Assembly: GCF_036370855.1 (NCBI RefSeq)
Contig: NC_088106.1
Location: 28,670,001 to 28,734,000 of the forward strand
Source: Dromaius novaehollandiae
Taxonomy: Eukaryota; Chordata; Aves; Casuariiformes; Dromaiidae
DNA: 64,000 nucleotides
Direction of reading: 5' to 3'
This document shows, piece by piece, positions 14,264-25,540 of this stretch. Under the pieces are notes generated by a model. That model was given only the letters and a program-made list of their open reading frames with translations. It ran no database searches and was not told the origin of the DNA. Numbering within the stretch: the stretch's first letter is position 1; each line of letters starts with the position of its first letter. A program made the translations under genes and the position numbers.

Positions 14264-14850
14264 TCCCCTCCTCAAGCAAGAGAGCAATCTGTTAACAAAA
14301 TCACAGAATGCATCTCCAGGACTGGGTAATACAAGCTAAAAAACTAGCTTTCTCCCTCACAGAAATGCCAAATTCTGAGAGGGGCTGAACACCTTTCACT
14401 GCCAGTGAAACTAACTGGAGTTATGGCTGTTCAGCACATGAGTTTTACATTAGCAACAAGTCCAAGTTATTTCCCTGCAGTAAATGAGAGTCCTGTTTTA
14501 TAGCATTAGGCCACCACTGGCTCAGAAATGGTGACAGACTTCTAAAAACACACTCATGTAGACAGGACCTTGGGTGAAGAGGCTTATCCACTAAATAACC
14601 TTAGATCATCCGCTGTGTTTGAGACTTCGAATCATGAGCTGATGACGACTTAGCCTTCCAAGTTCATGTGCTTTAGTCCTTGCCACCACTGCTGTCATCC
14701 CAGCACTCTTCCCCGGAGGCAGGAGGTTCCTGAGCTCTGGCTGGGGATCTACAGCAATCACTTCCAATTGATTGTGGGGTGTCAAACTTGCCTAAAGTGT
14801 GTATTGCCACCTTGTACTCCAGCAGCTCGGCTTGCCGACCACGGCATACG
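12169..14850 (-). other. Possible long 3' UTR of the 288-aa gene
   Basis: AT-rich DNA directly downstream of the stop codon at 14851 on the minus strand. Minus-strand AATAAA signals (TTTATT on the + strand) lie at 12088-12093, 12169-12174 and twice within 13641-13650. A 3' UTR of 1.2 to 2.7 kb is plausible but is inferred only from these signals and the lack of any other gene. Confidence 0.35.
14231..14260. repeat. (CT)n microsatellite
   Basis: An uninterrupted run of CT dinucleotides of about 28-30 bp. Confidence 0.95.
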
Positions 14851-15717
14851 CTAGCAGTTTTTGACCTTGTCCACAGTCTCGTAGAACCCAGGCCTAACTC
14901 TCCTGATGCTCATCCGTATATGCTGGCACTCCAGGGGCATGGCATCGCTAGCAGAAGCGGCCGAACTGCCGGACCACGCAGTGCACCGGCGCTTTCTTCT
15001 GCCCCTCAGCGAAAAGCCGGGAGCCCCTCCGTTCTCTTCTTCTGCAGGACAGGATTCCTCCACGCTTGTGCCTTCGTCCGACTGCTCATCACTTTTATAC
15101 GTCGTCTCCTTTGCTTTGTTTCCTTCCTTCTCCTCCTTGGCGAGTTTTCTGAACTGCTCCAAGCATTGTATCTTTCGTCTTCTTTCCATCATCTTCAATT
15201 CTTGCTTGTCTGTGCAATCTTCATAGTACATTTTTCTTTCACTTCTTTGATCTTCAAGAAATTTCCACTCAGTGCCAGTCATTTTTATCCCACTGTACTC
15301 CTCCAGTTTATTTCTTGTCTGTGTGTCTGTACAAAATATGTCAAAGAGCTTCTCTGAACTCTCATTGAATTTGTCTGCTCTCTCTGTAAAAGCCTGGTTT
15401 TGTCTCTGCTTTCTGGTCTGATACAATTTGGTGAATTCCTCGTACATTTTGAGGATAATTTTCTTTATATTTTTTGTTGCAATGGTATGCAAGTTGCAAA
15501 GCAACCAGTGCTCTTGCAGATGTTCGGCAAGCAACTGGGCCGCATCCTCTTTGGACCGCTGGGCCTGGCCAGCTCTTTTGGGCTGCAGTAAGTACAGCAT
15601 ATTCTGAACCACATCTTTCTTTGTGGGCAGTATTCCCTGCGTGAAACCAGAGGACTCTACATACTCAACAGTTCCTAGAGTCTTCCTTACTTTCACCTCA
15701 GTATCCAGTGATTCCAT
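14851..15717 (-). CDS. Unrecognised 288-aa charged protein, single coding exon
   Basis: I do not recognise this gene. The frame is open for 288 codons from an ATG at 15717 to a TAG at 14851. An in-frame stop lies just upstream, after a good splice acceptor (TTTTTCAG, exon starting at 15750), so a non-coding first exon is expected in the CpG island at 16.4 kb. Residues 33-190 look like one helical domain: KKDVVQNMLYLLQPKR, HLQEHWLLCNLHTIA, KLYQTRKQRQNQAF, KLFDIFC, GTEWKFLEDQRSERKMYYED. Residues 208-228 are acidic and serine-rich, and LRGRRKRR (237-244) is a likely nuclear signal. The phrase DIF/A...LEDQR-x2-RKM faintly recalls multicopy uncharacterised proteins of invertebrates (memory only), so a domesticated mobile-element protein is possible. 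Codon use and the long intact frame argue for a real gene. Confidence 0.72.
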   Translation of the reverse strand: MESLDTEVKVRKTLGTVEYVESSGFTQGILPTKKDVVQNMLYLLQPKRAGQAQRSKEDAAQLLAEHLQEHWLLCNLHTIATKNIKKIILKMYEEFTKLYQTRKQRQNQAFTERADKFNESSEKLFDIFCTDTQTRNKLEEYSGIKMTGTEWKFLEDQRSERKMYYEDCTDKQELKMMERRRKIQCLEQFRKLAKEEKEGNKAKETTYKSDEQSDEGTSVEESCPAEEENGGAPGFSLRGRRKRRCTAWSGSSAASASDAMPLECQHIRMSIRRVRPGFYETVDKVKNC

Positions 15718-15829
15718 CACTGCTTGTTTATCTCGTAGTTATGACATAATCTGAAAAATGAAAAAAACGAGTATGTGAATTGAAGTGTGGGGGTTTTTTT
15801 TCCTGCAGCCAAGACACACGGATGGGGAA

Positions 15830-17480
15830 GGCCAGTGAGAGCCGGGGTTTTGCGGCGCACTCGTTGGACGGCCGCCGCCGTAGCCCGGCCCACCGAAGCA
15901 GCTGCGTGCCGCCGCGCTCGCGCCGCTCTGCGCAATGCTCAGAGCCCAGCGCTGCGGCTCCGTGCGGGGCAGCGGGCTCCCCGCGGTTCCTCGCTCCGCG
16001 CCGGGGCTCGCAGCAGAGCGGGACGCCCCGGCAGCCGGGGTCCGGCCTGCTGCTCCGCAGCCCCCGCCGGCCCATGGCCCGGGCGAGCCGGGCGACAGCG
16101 CAGGCCGCCCGCCGGGCCCGGCCGCCCCGCAGCGTCGCCGGCGCTCCCCCGGCCCGCAGGGCGGCGGCGAGGGCCGCGGGCCCCGGCCTGGGGCGGCCCC
16201 GCGGGCGCCCGCTGCCGGGGCCGGGGGCCGCGGCCCCCGCGGGAGCCCCGGGCGCCGCCCGCCCGCCCCGCCCGAGGCCTCCTGCGGGCCGCGGGCCCCG
16301 GGCGGGGGTCGGCGGGGCCTGGCGCGCCCTGCCCCCGGCCCGGCCCGGCCCCTCCCCTCCCCGGGGCTCACCGCCATCTTGGAGGGGGGTCTGCGGAGCC
16401 TGCGCAGGAAGGAGCGGGGGGGACAGGACGAGGTTGCCGCCGCCATCTTGGAGAGGGGCAGCGCCGCTGCAGCTCTCTCCCACCCGCCCGCCCTACCCCG
16501 GAAGACCGCCCACCTCCTGCCCACTCTAGCCGCTCGCCTCTCTATGGTGGGAAGCGGAACTCCGCCCGGCTCGAGGGGCGCGGGGCGCCGCCGCGGATTG
16601 GCCGGCGCCGAAAGCAGGAAGCGGCGCGCGAGAGCGAGGGCGCGAGGCGGTGTCGCGGCCCCGGCCCGGCCCGCAGCGCCCCGCGGCGGCGGGCGGCGGC
16701 GCAGGTGGGCGGGGGGCGGCCTGCGCGAGACCCCGGGGCGGGCGCCTATTGGCCGCGGCGCGGGCGCCGCCACCCAGGGGCCAATGGCAGCCCCGGAGGG
16801 GCTTGAGCGCTTGGGCCAATGGCCGGGGGCTGCGGGGGAGGCGGGGGAAGCGGGAGGTGACGGCCCCCGCGCCGATTGGGCGCCGCCCGGGTGCTCCCCG
16901 CGGCGCAGCCAATGGCAGCGGCCCAGCCGGGAGCTGATTGGCGGGTGCCCGGGTGCTGCGGCTAAGGCGGCTGATTGGGCAGCGCCCGGCGCTCTGCGCC
17001 GCGGGGCCGGGCTTGGCCGGCGGGGCCAGGCCGAGGGTGGCGGCGGGGTCGCCCGGGAGCCCTCCGTCAATACCCGCCCCGGGGGGAGGCCGCCCCCCCG
17101 CTGGGCCCTGCCCCCTCGTCCCCCCACGGCCGCGGAGGGGCGGCCGCAGGCTCAGCCTGCCCCCGGCTGGCGCAGGATGCAGAGGCCGGCGGCCAGGAGG
17201 GCGGCGCAGCAGCCCGGCGCGGGGAAGGAGGGCGCCGAGGTGGCGAACGGCGCGGCGGAGAGGTGGGCGTCGCTCCTCCTGCCCCGGCGCGGTGCGGCTG
17301 GGGGAACGCGCGCGCCTCGCCCGCGAGCCGCGGGGCTGGGCTGCTGGAGCAGCTCCGCTTAGACCCTCCGAGCGCTTCGCGGGCTGGGGCCCGGCGGCGC
17401 GCGGCCCTACGGCGTGGGCTGGCCCCACGGCGGGCGGGGCCGTCCGGCTCACCGCCGCTCCCGCTGCCCTCCGGCAGGAA
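15830..17480. promoter_or_regulatory. CpG island, probable two-way promoter (288-aa gene / SCLY)
   Basis: About 1.6 kb of very GC- and CpG-rich DNA separates two genes that start back to back. On the minus strand, CCAAGATGGCG followed by GTGAGC gives a strong donor (exon end 16372) that can splice to the acceptor at 15750; this is the likely non-coding first exon of the 288-aa gene. On the + strand the SCLY first exon lies at the far edge. Two YY1-type elements (CCGCCATCTTGG at 16371-16382, CGCCATCTTGG at 16441-16451) sit in the first-exon area. Confidence 0.7.
16597..16978. promoter_or_regulatory. Cluster of eight CCAAT boxes
   Basis: CCAAT or its complement ATTGG occurs at 16597, 16748, 16781, 16816, 16875, 16909, 16937 and 16974. 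Several are followed by GGC (CCAATGGC), the preferred NF-Y context. Successive spacings of 33, 35, 59, 34, 28 and 37 bp are close to three helical turns or a multiple. NF-Y is known to act through such arrays in housekeeping and two-way promoters; its role here is inferred. Confidence 0.65.
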
Positions 17481-20400
17481 GGTGTACATGGACCACAACG
17501 CCACCACGCCCGTGGCCCCGGAGGTGATGGAGGCTGTGTCGGAGGCCATGCGCGAGGCCTGGGGCAATCCCAGCAGCTCCTATGTAGCAGGTAGGGGGGA
17601 AGCCGGGGGTGGGGAGGACAGTGCAGAGCTGGGCTCGCAGCTCTGGCCAGCCTGAACGCGGCACCTGTGGGGCCAGAAACCTCGGGGGCATTTGGGGCAA
17701 GCAGTGTCCGGGTTTGAGCTTGGCTCTTGTGGTCAGGGTCGGTTTGGACCCAGGATGCCGGGTCGCAGTAACGCTTCTGGGCCTGGATTTCCTGCCTGCT
17801 CTTCGGCAGCATCGCTTCACCATGCAGACGCCTCTGTGACAGTGGAGGCTGTGTGACACCTGCAAGCAGTGGCGGCTGGCTACTGCTACCATCACCTGTC
17901 TCCACTCTTCTGCCTGTGCTGCAACCTAGACTTGTGCAGAGGACCCTAAGGAACATAGAGGAAAAACCTACCTCACATGCAAAACCCCAAACTGCAGGAA
18001 ATCTGTTTGGGGCCAGATTCACAAGGGCATTAAGGACCCTAAATACCCCTAATTAAGGCCCTGCAACCCTCTCTGGTTCAGGACCAAACTCCTAGCACAA
18101 CTGCCTTTCAGCTGCTCTCCACCAGACACATGACGGAGCTCCTTGCACCTTGTCTCCCAGGTAGGAAGGCCAAGGAGATCATCAGCAGTGCCCGAGAGAG
18201 CTTGGCGAGGATGGTGGGAGGAAGGCCAGAGGATATCATCTTTACTTCGGGGGGCACAGAGGTAAGAGCACCTGGGAAGGTGACTGGCCATGTCTTTTCT
18301 ACGGAGAGGGGCACACAGTCTCCCTGCTGTCCCCAAGAGTGCAGGCGATGCCCCAGCTTCCCGCTCTGACTGAAGGCACGGGTGCCAGCAGGCACTGGGT
18401 GTCTTGCCGTGACCAGCTCATTGGTGCCCTTCGTTTCCTTTCAAGCAAGTGAGCAATGGAGAGGAAGGGTCCTGCATTGGCTCTTGGCCTTGATGTCCCC
18501 TCTGCCTTCTTCCCAGGCCAACAACCTCGTGATCCACACCGCCCTGAGGCACTTCCGAGAGAGCCGGGAGCAGGGCCAGGACGGGCCTGGGGATGGTGGC
18601 CCATGGGCAGCAGGGACCACTCCGCACATCGTGACGTCAAGCGTGGAGCACGACTCCGTGCGCCTGCCGCTGGAGCACCTGGTGAAGGAGGGCCTGGCGG
18701 GTGAGCACGGGTGCCCAGGAGGGCCTGGAGGGAGGCTGCCGGCAGGGTAGAGGTGCGGGCATCTGGCTGCAGGCTTGAGTTCATGGTTGTAAAAGAGGGG
18801 GATTTTGCCTGTTAGCATTTTTGCTGTGCTAGATGTGAAAGGCAGAGGAGGACAGGGACATTACTCCATGATGTTCCCCTTTTCTCCCCTCAAGGGTACT
18901 AACTCCCTGTGTGGTGCTCCCATTCCCACAAGCTGGGCACATTATCCCATTGGCATCCAACGCTGGTGCCCCAAGAGCCAGAGTGCTCTCTCCCTGCCTG
19001 CTTCCTGGGCTGCCCTGGGCTCTGTCAGGCTGCCGGCTAATCCCTGGGGCTCTTTTCTTGGCTTGCAGAAGCCACCTTCGTGCCTGTGTCCACACGGAGC
19101 GGGCAGGCTGAAGTGGACGACGTCCTTGCTGCGGTCCGGCCAACCACCTGCCTGGTTTCCGTCATGTTGGCCAATAACGAGACTGGCGTCATCATGGTGA
19201 GCTGGTGGCCTACGGGGCAGCAAGTGGCATGAGATGGGGTCATGCAGTGTGCGGGAAGGTGTCTGGGAGACCTCCTTGAAAAAGGGTGTGATAAAGGGGA
19301 ACAAACAGTTGCTCAGACACAGACCTTCCTTCCTGCCAGCCCATCTCCGAGCTTAGCCAGCGCATCCATGCCCTGAATCAGAAGAGAGTGGCAGCAGGGC
19401 TGCCCAGGATCCTGGTGCACACGGATGCGGCACAGATGATCGGCAAGGGGCGTGTGGATGTGCAGGAGCTGGGCGTGGATTACCTCACCATCGTGGGACA
19501 CAAGGTACAGCCCTGCTCGTGCAGGGCACTAGGATCCTGGCCTCGCTCCGCTCGGGCTGTGGAGCAGGAGTCTCTTACCCGTGAGAGACTGGAGCGAGGG
19601 ATTTGGGTCCATCTCCCTGTGAATGGCACCCTCAAGGGGAGGGGTGGCTGGATCAAGGGCAGGTCCTCCATGGTTCTCCATGCTTTCATGTGACCCAGCC
19701 CCAGCGTCCCATTCCTCTCCCCCAGGGTAATGGGGGATCTAGGGTGCTAGATGCTTGTTCAGTGGTCCAAGTTTTCCCACTGGGTGACACTCTGAAGACA
19801 AGTCTTAACTCTCCCCAGCCACCATCAGTAGTCTGTACGGTGCCACTGATCTCCCCCATGATGGTACAGGTACTGTGGCGCTGAGCTGCACAAGGTCTTA
19901 GTAGGGTTCGGAGGCTGTAGCTGAAGGTGATGGCCTCTCACTGTCCCCAACCCTCATCTAATTGCTGCTCTCTGAGGCTGGGCCTGTCCCTGGGGCCCAA
20001 CCCTTGCTTCCTCTCTGCAAATGTCTTCCCCAGCACCACCTCGTCCTCTCTCGTCCACTGCTCTCGGAGCTGCTGATCCCAGCTCTGCCCCAGCGCTTTG
20101 GTGGGACTTTGGGAGGTGCCATGACCTGGCCCTTCCTTCTTCCAGTGCTGGGGCTGAGGCTCTCCACATGCAGCGCTGACCCAGCTCTGGAGAGGTGTGG
20201 AGGTGAGAGCAGAGCTGGGCCATGGCAGCTGCTGGTATGTCAAGGTGGCACTTGGGGTGTTGACAGCATCACGTCTGTTTGCCATGGCAACAGGCTTGTG
20301 ATGTCTGTCACAAGAGCATGGTGGGACATAAGCAGGGAGCTGTGAGTCTCCTGGACCCCAAGGCTGCTGCTGGGCAAAGATGGGTGACGGGGCTCCTGCA

Positions 20401-23156
20401 GGTCGGGGGAGACCTGTTTGGCAGCGCCTGGTGAGAAGCTGGGGCCGCCTGAGCAGGGAGCAGGACTTTGATGGCAGAGCATGCAGAGCAGGCCGAGGAC
20501 AGCTGTGGAGCTTGTGCGAGTGAGACGGGCTGGGGTCAGCGCTGGAGGGCTCTTGAATTCAGGTGTGCGCACAGCAAAAGGGTGCCGAGACTCCAGGCCC
20601 CTGGTTCAGGGTGGCCATTTGTCCTCGCAGTTCTACGCCCCACGGATCGGCGCGCTGTACGTGCGTGGCCCCGGCACCACCACCCCGCTGCACCCCATGC
20701 TCTTTGGAGGGGGGCAGGAGAGGAATTTCCGTCCAGGGTAAGGTGGCTGGTTGGCGGGTGAGAGAGGTGGGCTGTGCTTTCCATGGGTCCAGAGAAATGA
20801 CAGGTCACTGCTCCCTCTTCCCTTCCAGCACCGAGAACACCCCGATGATCGCCGGCCTTGGCAAAGTGAGTTGGTGATAAAGGGTGAGCAGGGGGACGTG
20901 AGCGTTTCCCTGGGGCTGCTGCCTGGTGGAACCAGCACGTTACACTCCCACGTCTCTAGAAGTGACAGCCCGTGGGTGCAGGAGGACACGCGAACCCCAA
21001 AGAGAGGGGACAGGGGTTTCCAGCAGCAGTCTAAGGAAGTGCTTTGAAGCACTCGGTGCGGGCTGTGTCACGCAGCCTCCCTGGCAGTGGGGCAGTCACA
21101 CAGCTTACGTGCTGCACAGGACACCTCCAGCCTCCAGGGTCACGGGGGAGACCTGCCAATTGCCGAGGCTCTCCCTGGGCTGGCCCGGCGAGCCAGGAGG
21201 CCGTGCACGGGGGGAGTTGGCTGGGGGTTGCTGATGGAGCCTCTCTGGGTTTTTCTCCTCAGGCTGCAGAGCTAGTGAGTAGGAACTGGGAGGCCTATGA
21301 GGCTCACATGCGGGATGTTCGGGACTACCTGGAGGCCAGGCTGGAGGTGAGCAGAGCTGATTCCCATTCGTTTCTCCCCTCCCTGGGTCTCCGCTTGCAG
21401 AGTGGCAGGCAGATGAGAGGGCTAGCAGAGATGCAGGTGGTAGCGAAGGAGGGGGGAGAAAACAGGCTAAAGGTGCTTAAGTCCAGGCTGAGTAAGAGCT
21501 GGGGCACCAGGGAAGGGAGATGTTTAGACCTGTCTTCCTTCTGCCATCCCTCATCCACTCCAGCTTTAGGGTGGGAAGAAGTCCCAGCTCATCCCTCCCT
21601 CAGCCTAGTGCTACCAGCCCAGCGCTGTGGCTCCCATCTCCTCTGTACGTGGTCCTGGCGGCTGCCCCAGCTGCTCACCCCATCTCCTTGCTGGTGCTGG
21701 GGGACTGTGGCAGACTACAGTTGCTCCTTCGGGCTGTTGCCCACCTCACCTGGGGCTCTCAGGGTAGTCAGCAGGGCAACACAGAGGTATCTACAAGGGA
21801 GGACCAGGTGTGTTTTCCCCAGGTCCTTGAGCCAGGGTGAGCATGACCCTCTGGCCAAGCTGGCTCCTCGCCAAAACAGAGCTGCTCACGTTCCCAGAGT
21901 GGTTCACAGCCCTCTGATTTCTCCAGGCCTCCTTCAGGAAGCAGAGGATCCACCTCAACAGCCAGTTTACAGGCTCCAAGCGACTCTGCAACACTTGTAA
22001 CTTCTCCATCCTGGGCCCAGGCCTTCAAGGTAGCTCTGCCCACACATCTCCGCACGCCCTCACCCTACCACTGCCCCGTGGTGGTCCCCGTGGAGCTGAG
22101 CGCCTGCCTCACAGCCTGCTGCAGGCCTGGGACATGCAGGCACCCGGCTGCAGCTTGGGCGTGGAGACGGAGGCAGGCGGTGCACTGTGGGCTGCCCTTG
22201 GAGCCAGCCTGGGCGCTGGGAGACCTGTGCTTGTGTGTGCTGCAGGGCGAAGGGTGCTGTCACACTGTAAGACGCTTCTCGCCAGCGTCGGGGCCGCCTG
22301 CCACTCTGAGAAGGGGGATCGGTAAGCAGCTGGCTTTGCCGGGCCCAGGTCCTCTCCCGAGAGGAGAGTGGTGGGGAGGGAGGAACAAGAAAGTGAAAGG
22401 GACCCTGGTGGCCACAGGCAGTGTTGCCTGGAGCAACAGAGGTGTAAAGCTCTTCGGAGGGCTTGCAGAGGGTTGTTGCAGGGAATACAGCTGAAACGCA
22501 TGACCACAGCTGTCCTGCTGGGAAGGATCATACCCCTTCTGGCTCTGGTGAGCCACCTAAGCTTGGAGGTGCTCCTCAACTCCTCATACTGCCGGAAGAG
22601 TCCGCCTTACGTTTGTGTGTGCTTAGCTCACGCTCACCCACTCAAGCTCACGTGGGGTCTCTTCAGAGAGGCGCTTTGGGAGTGCGTGGGGACAGTAAGT
22701 GCTTTTGAGCTGGTCTGGAGCGAATGCCATGCAGACATGGCAGAGCTGCCAACCCATGGACACTGAGGCGATCCCTCCCTGGAGGGGAAGGGGCCAGATC
22801 CACTGAAGGACAATGAGCCCAGCAGGAGCAGGTGCCTTCAGAAAGTGGGCGCGCTGCTCTGTGGGAGACAGGTTTGGTCTGGACTGCATCTGGACAGATG
22901 TGCTCCCTTTTATGCCTTCCGTGGAGCTTTTGGGTGATACATGTGCTTCCTCAGCCCTTGAGTTAAACCCCGCTCACCTCTGTGTCTGTGTTGCAGGCCC
23001 TCCTCGATTCTGCTCGGCTGTGGGATCCCCTATGACGTGGCGCAGAACGCCCTGCGGCTGAGCGTGGGGCGAGACACGACCCGGGCGGATGTGGATCTGG
23101 TTGTGCAGGACCTCGTGCAGGCTGTGGCGCAGCTGGACCAGGACAGAGCCCCTTAG
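17177..23156 (+). CDS. SCLY: Selenocysteine lyase (SCLY)
   Basis: Cytosolic pyridoxal-phosphate enzyme that splits L-selenocysteine into alanine and selenide, returning selenium for selenoprotein synthesis; it is related to NifS/NFS1 cysteine desulfurases. Twelve exons in phase: 17177-17262, 17478-17590, 18161-18261, 18517-18700, 19069-19196, 19340-19504, 20631-20737, 20829-20865, 21263-21346, 21927-22029, 22246-22321, 22997-23156, giving 447 aa (human about 445). Landmarks are YMDHNATTP at the N-terminus, [26 protein letters not shown], the cofactor lysine in [24 protein letters not shown], and the catalytic cysteine in SVGAACHS. The C-terminus [19 protein letters not shown] matches the family. 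I chose ATG 17177 because it gives the right phase and a leader of about 28 residues as in mammals. No defect is seen. Confidence 0.97.
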
Positions 23157-25540
23157 GCCCAGGGAATCGTTCCCGGCCATCACCCAGGTTCTTGGGATGG
23201 GATCATGCCCCTGGGTGCTGGCTGCCTCTGTGCAAAACAGAGACCAAAACAACCTGGTTAGAGCAGCTGCCCTCTTTGTGCCAGCTGCAGGGGGGCAAGA
23301 CAGTAGCCAAGCTAACAGCAAGCCACTGCTGACAGGACAGGCCCCTCCAGCCCTGCATCCGATCTAGCAACCATATGGCAGCAGACTGAGTCGATTCCGG
23401 CTGAATATTTTTGGCAGGTTTAATTTTCTACCTGGTCACCCAGCTGAACTGACCCAGCCTGCAGTTTGCGATTGTGGATCGGACGTCAGGGAAATGATGG
23501 CTGGTGGCGGCAGGAGGAGGAAGCAGCATCACCCGTTTCAGCCGCAGCGTGCTGTTAGGCCAGCCTAGCTATATTTCAGCTTGCGCTCGCCGGGATCGTG
23601 GAGGGGGCTGGCATGTCTCCACAGCCGTGCCGCTGGAGCAGAGAAGCTAGCTCAGGCGCAGGGTGGTGGGGGCTGTGCCGAGGAGGCGGCTGTACTGCTT
23701 TGGGGATGGGGTAGTGCATCACGGGCTTGCTCAGGACTCTGTACCACTGCACAGTGTAGGCGTTTGGGGAGCCTTGCTGCCAGGCTGCTCCCTGCTTGTC
23801 AGCACATATCCAGCTGCTGCACGCAGGTGTGTGTCTGCAGACACAACGGGGTCTCAATGCTTGACTCCCTCCAGAGGATAACGGGCCTCCCAGGCCATGG
23901 GAGGTGGGGCTTTTTGTCCTGATCGTTTCCACAAAGCACGTTTGCCCGCTGTCTTATCACTCCGAGAAGGAAAGACTGTCTCTCCCAGTGGCAAATGAGT
24001 TTACAGTAGCAAAGCAAGGTGCTGGGCTGGGAACTGCCCTTCCCCTGACAGGGCCTTAAGCTGCCAAGGATTTGCTGGCTGGGAAGGTACTGGGCATGGT
24101 TTTCCCAGCGCAGCGTTGCCTTACCTGCTCCCCTTCCTCCTGTCCTTCCCACAGTGAGCAGAGCTCCTGCCGCGAACTGCAGGTGCCCCTAACGGAGAGA
24201 GTTGTGGGGGCTGCCCCAAGTGTGTGCCAACATCTGAAGAAACATGTTGCCCCTGTGTGTCCAAGGCGGCCGCTCTGATCACTGACATAGGAGGGCTCGA
24301 GCATCACGCGCATTAGGAGCATTGCGGCTGGGCTGACTGATGTCGGGGGATCTGGTCTCCCTGGGTGTTCATAGGAATAAAAACGAATGCCACTGCTGTG
24401 GCTTTTTCCAAAGTAAAATGCCTCTTCCATGGTGTTTTTGGGGGAAGCAGGACTGGCTGGAATCATTTGATGCTTCTTCCTTCAGAAAATGTTCATGCCT
24501 CAGAATAGAGGCTCTGGGCAGGATCCAGGTCAGCTGGAGTGGGGAGATGTCTGCAGCCCCTGGCTGGCATGTGGGACAGAGCCAGACCCACCTTGTGGGA
24601 GAGATCCTGAGATCTGGAGCCTTTCCTTCCAGCTCAAATGGCACCTGCATTAGAGATGGTCCGGGTGGTTTTGTCAGACAAGAACAGGCAGCTGTGCCTT
24701 TGCTGGCAGGATTTCTGTCCTTGAGTCTCCATCTCTTCTGCTGATGCGGTGCAGGGGGTTCATTTACACGCAGATCGAGAGCCTGTGATTCGGGTTTATA
24801 CATGATGCCAAACTGAAAGCTAAAAGCAAGGGGAGGAGGGAGAGGGAAGGGTAACCCAGTGGGTTTGGACAGGTCCTGCTCCCTGCTGAGGACTGATGTG
24901 CTAACTCTAGTTGCTTCCTTGCAGATAAGGTGCCATCATGCCCCTGCCCTTGGGCCCTGGTGTTTCACACACCTCCTTGGCAGTGAGGGCGGAGAAGCTC
25001 TGCCCACCACCACCACCGTTTTTGTTGTGCGCTCAGCATTGCTTATCTTGCCCTCGGAGCTAGAAAAGCAGAGTTGCAATAAAATAACAGAATTAGAGCC
25101 TGTGCCAGTCGCCCTAAGCAGCAGAGGGGCTCTTCTGGTGCAGTGACATTCCTGAGCCAGGCACTCCAACCAGGGCCAGGGCCAGGGCAGGCACGGTTTC
25201 CCAAAGCAGCACGGTCACCCCGTGTTGGTGACACTGAGCGGCAGTAACCCCAGGGCTCCCCTTGTGTCATATGGGGCTGTCGCCCGATGGGGGTCACAAT
25301 GGGATGTTCCCTTGCCGTGGTGATGGCTCCCTGGTCTGCAGTGCCACCAGCCCTCTCCACGTGTCCCGCACGGCCTGGGCGAGCACAGGTCCTCCCCACA
25401 GCACGCTGGTGGGGCTGCAGAACGGGAGCAGGGCGGCAGGACTGGGGCCTGCTGGGGGTGGTCGGGGCAGGAGGAGAGGGGGGTCCCTGGTCACTGTCAG
25501 CTACAGGCGCCATCCCTGAGCAAGGGAGAGTGAGGCGGTG
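23157..25540. other. SCLY 3' region and upstream DNA of the CCDC81-like gene
   Basis: No coding exon seen. AATAAA signals on the + strand at 24376-24381 and 25078-25083 could end SCLY transcripts, giving a 3' UTR of about 1.2 kb for the first. The GC-rich final 300 bp is the likely promoter of the next gene. Confidence 0.4.
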
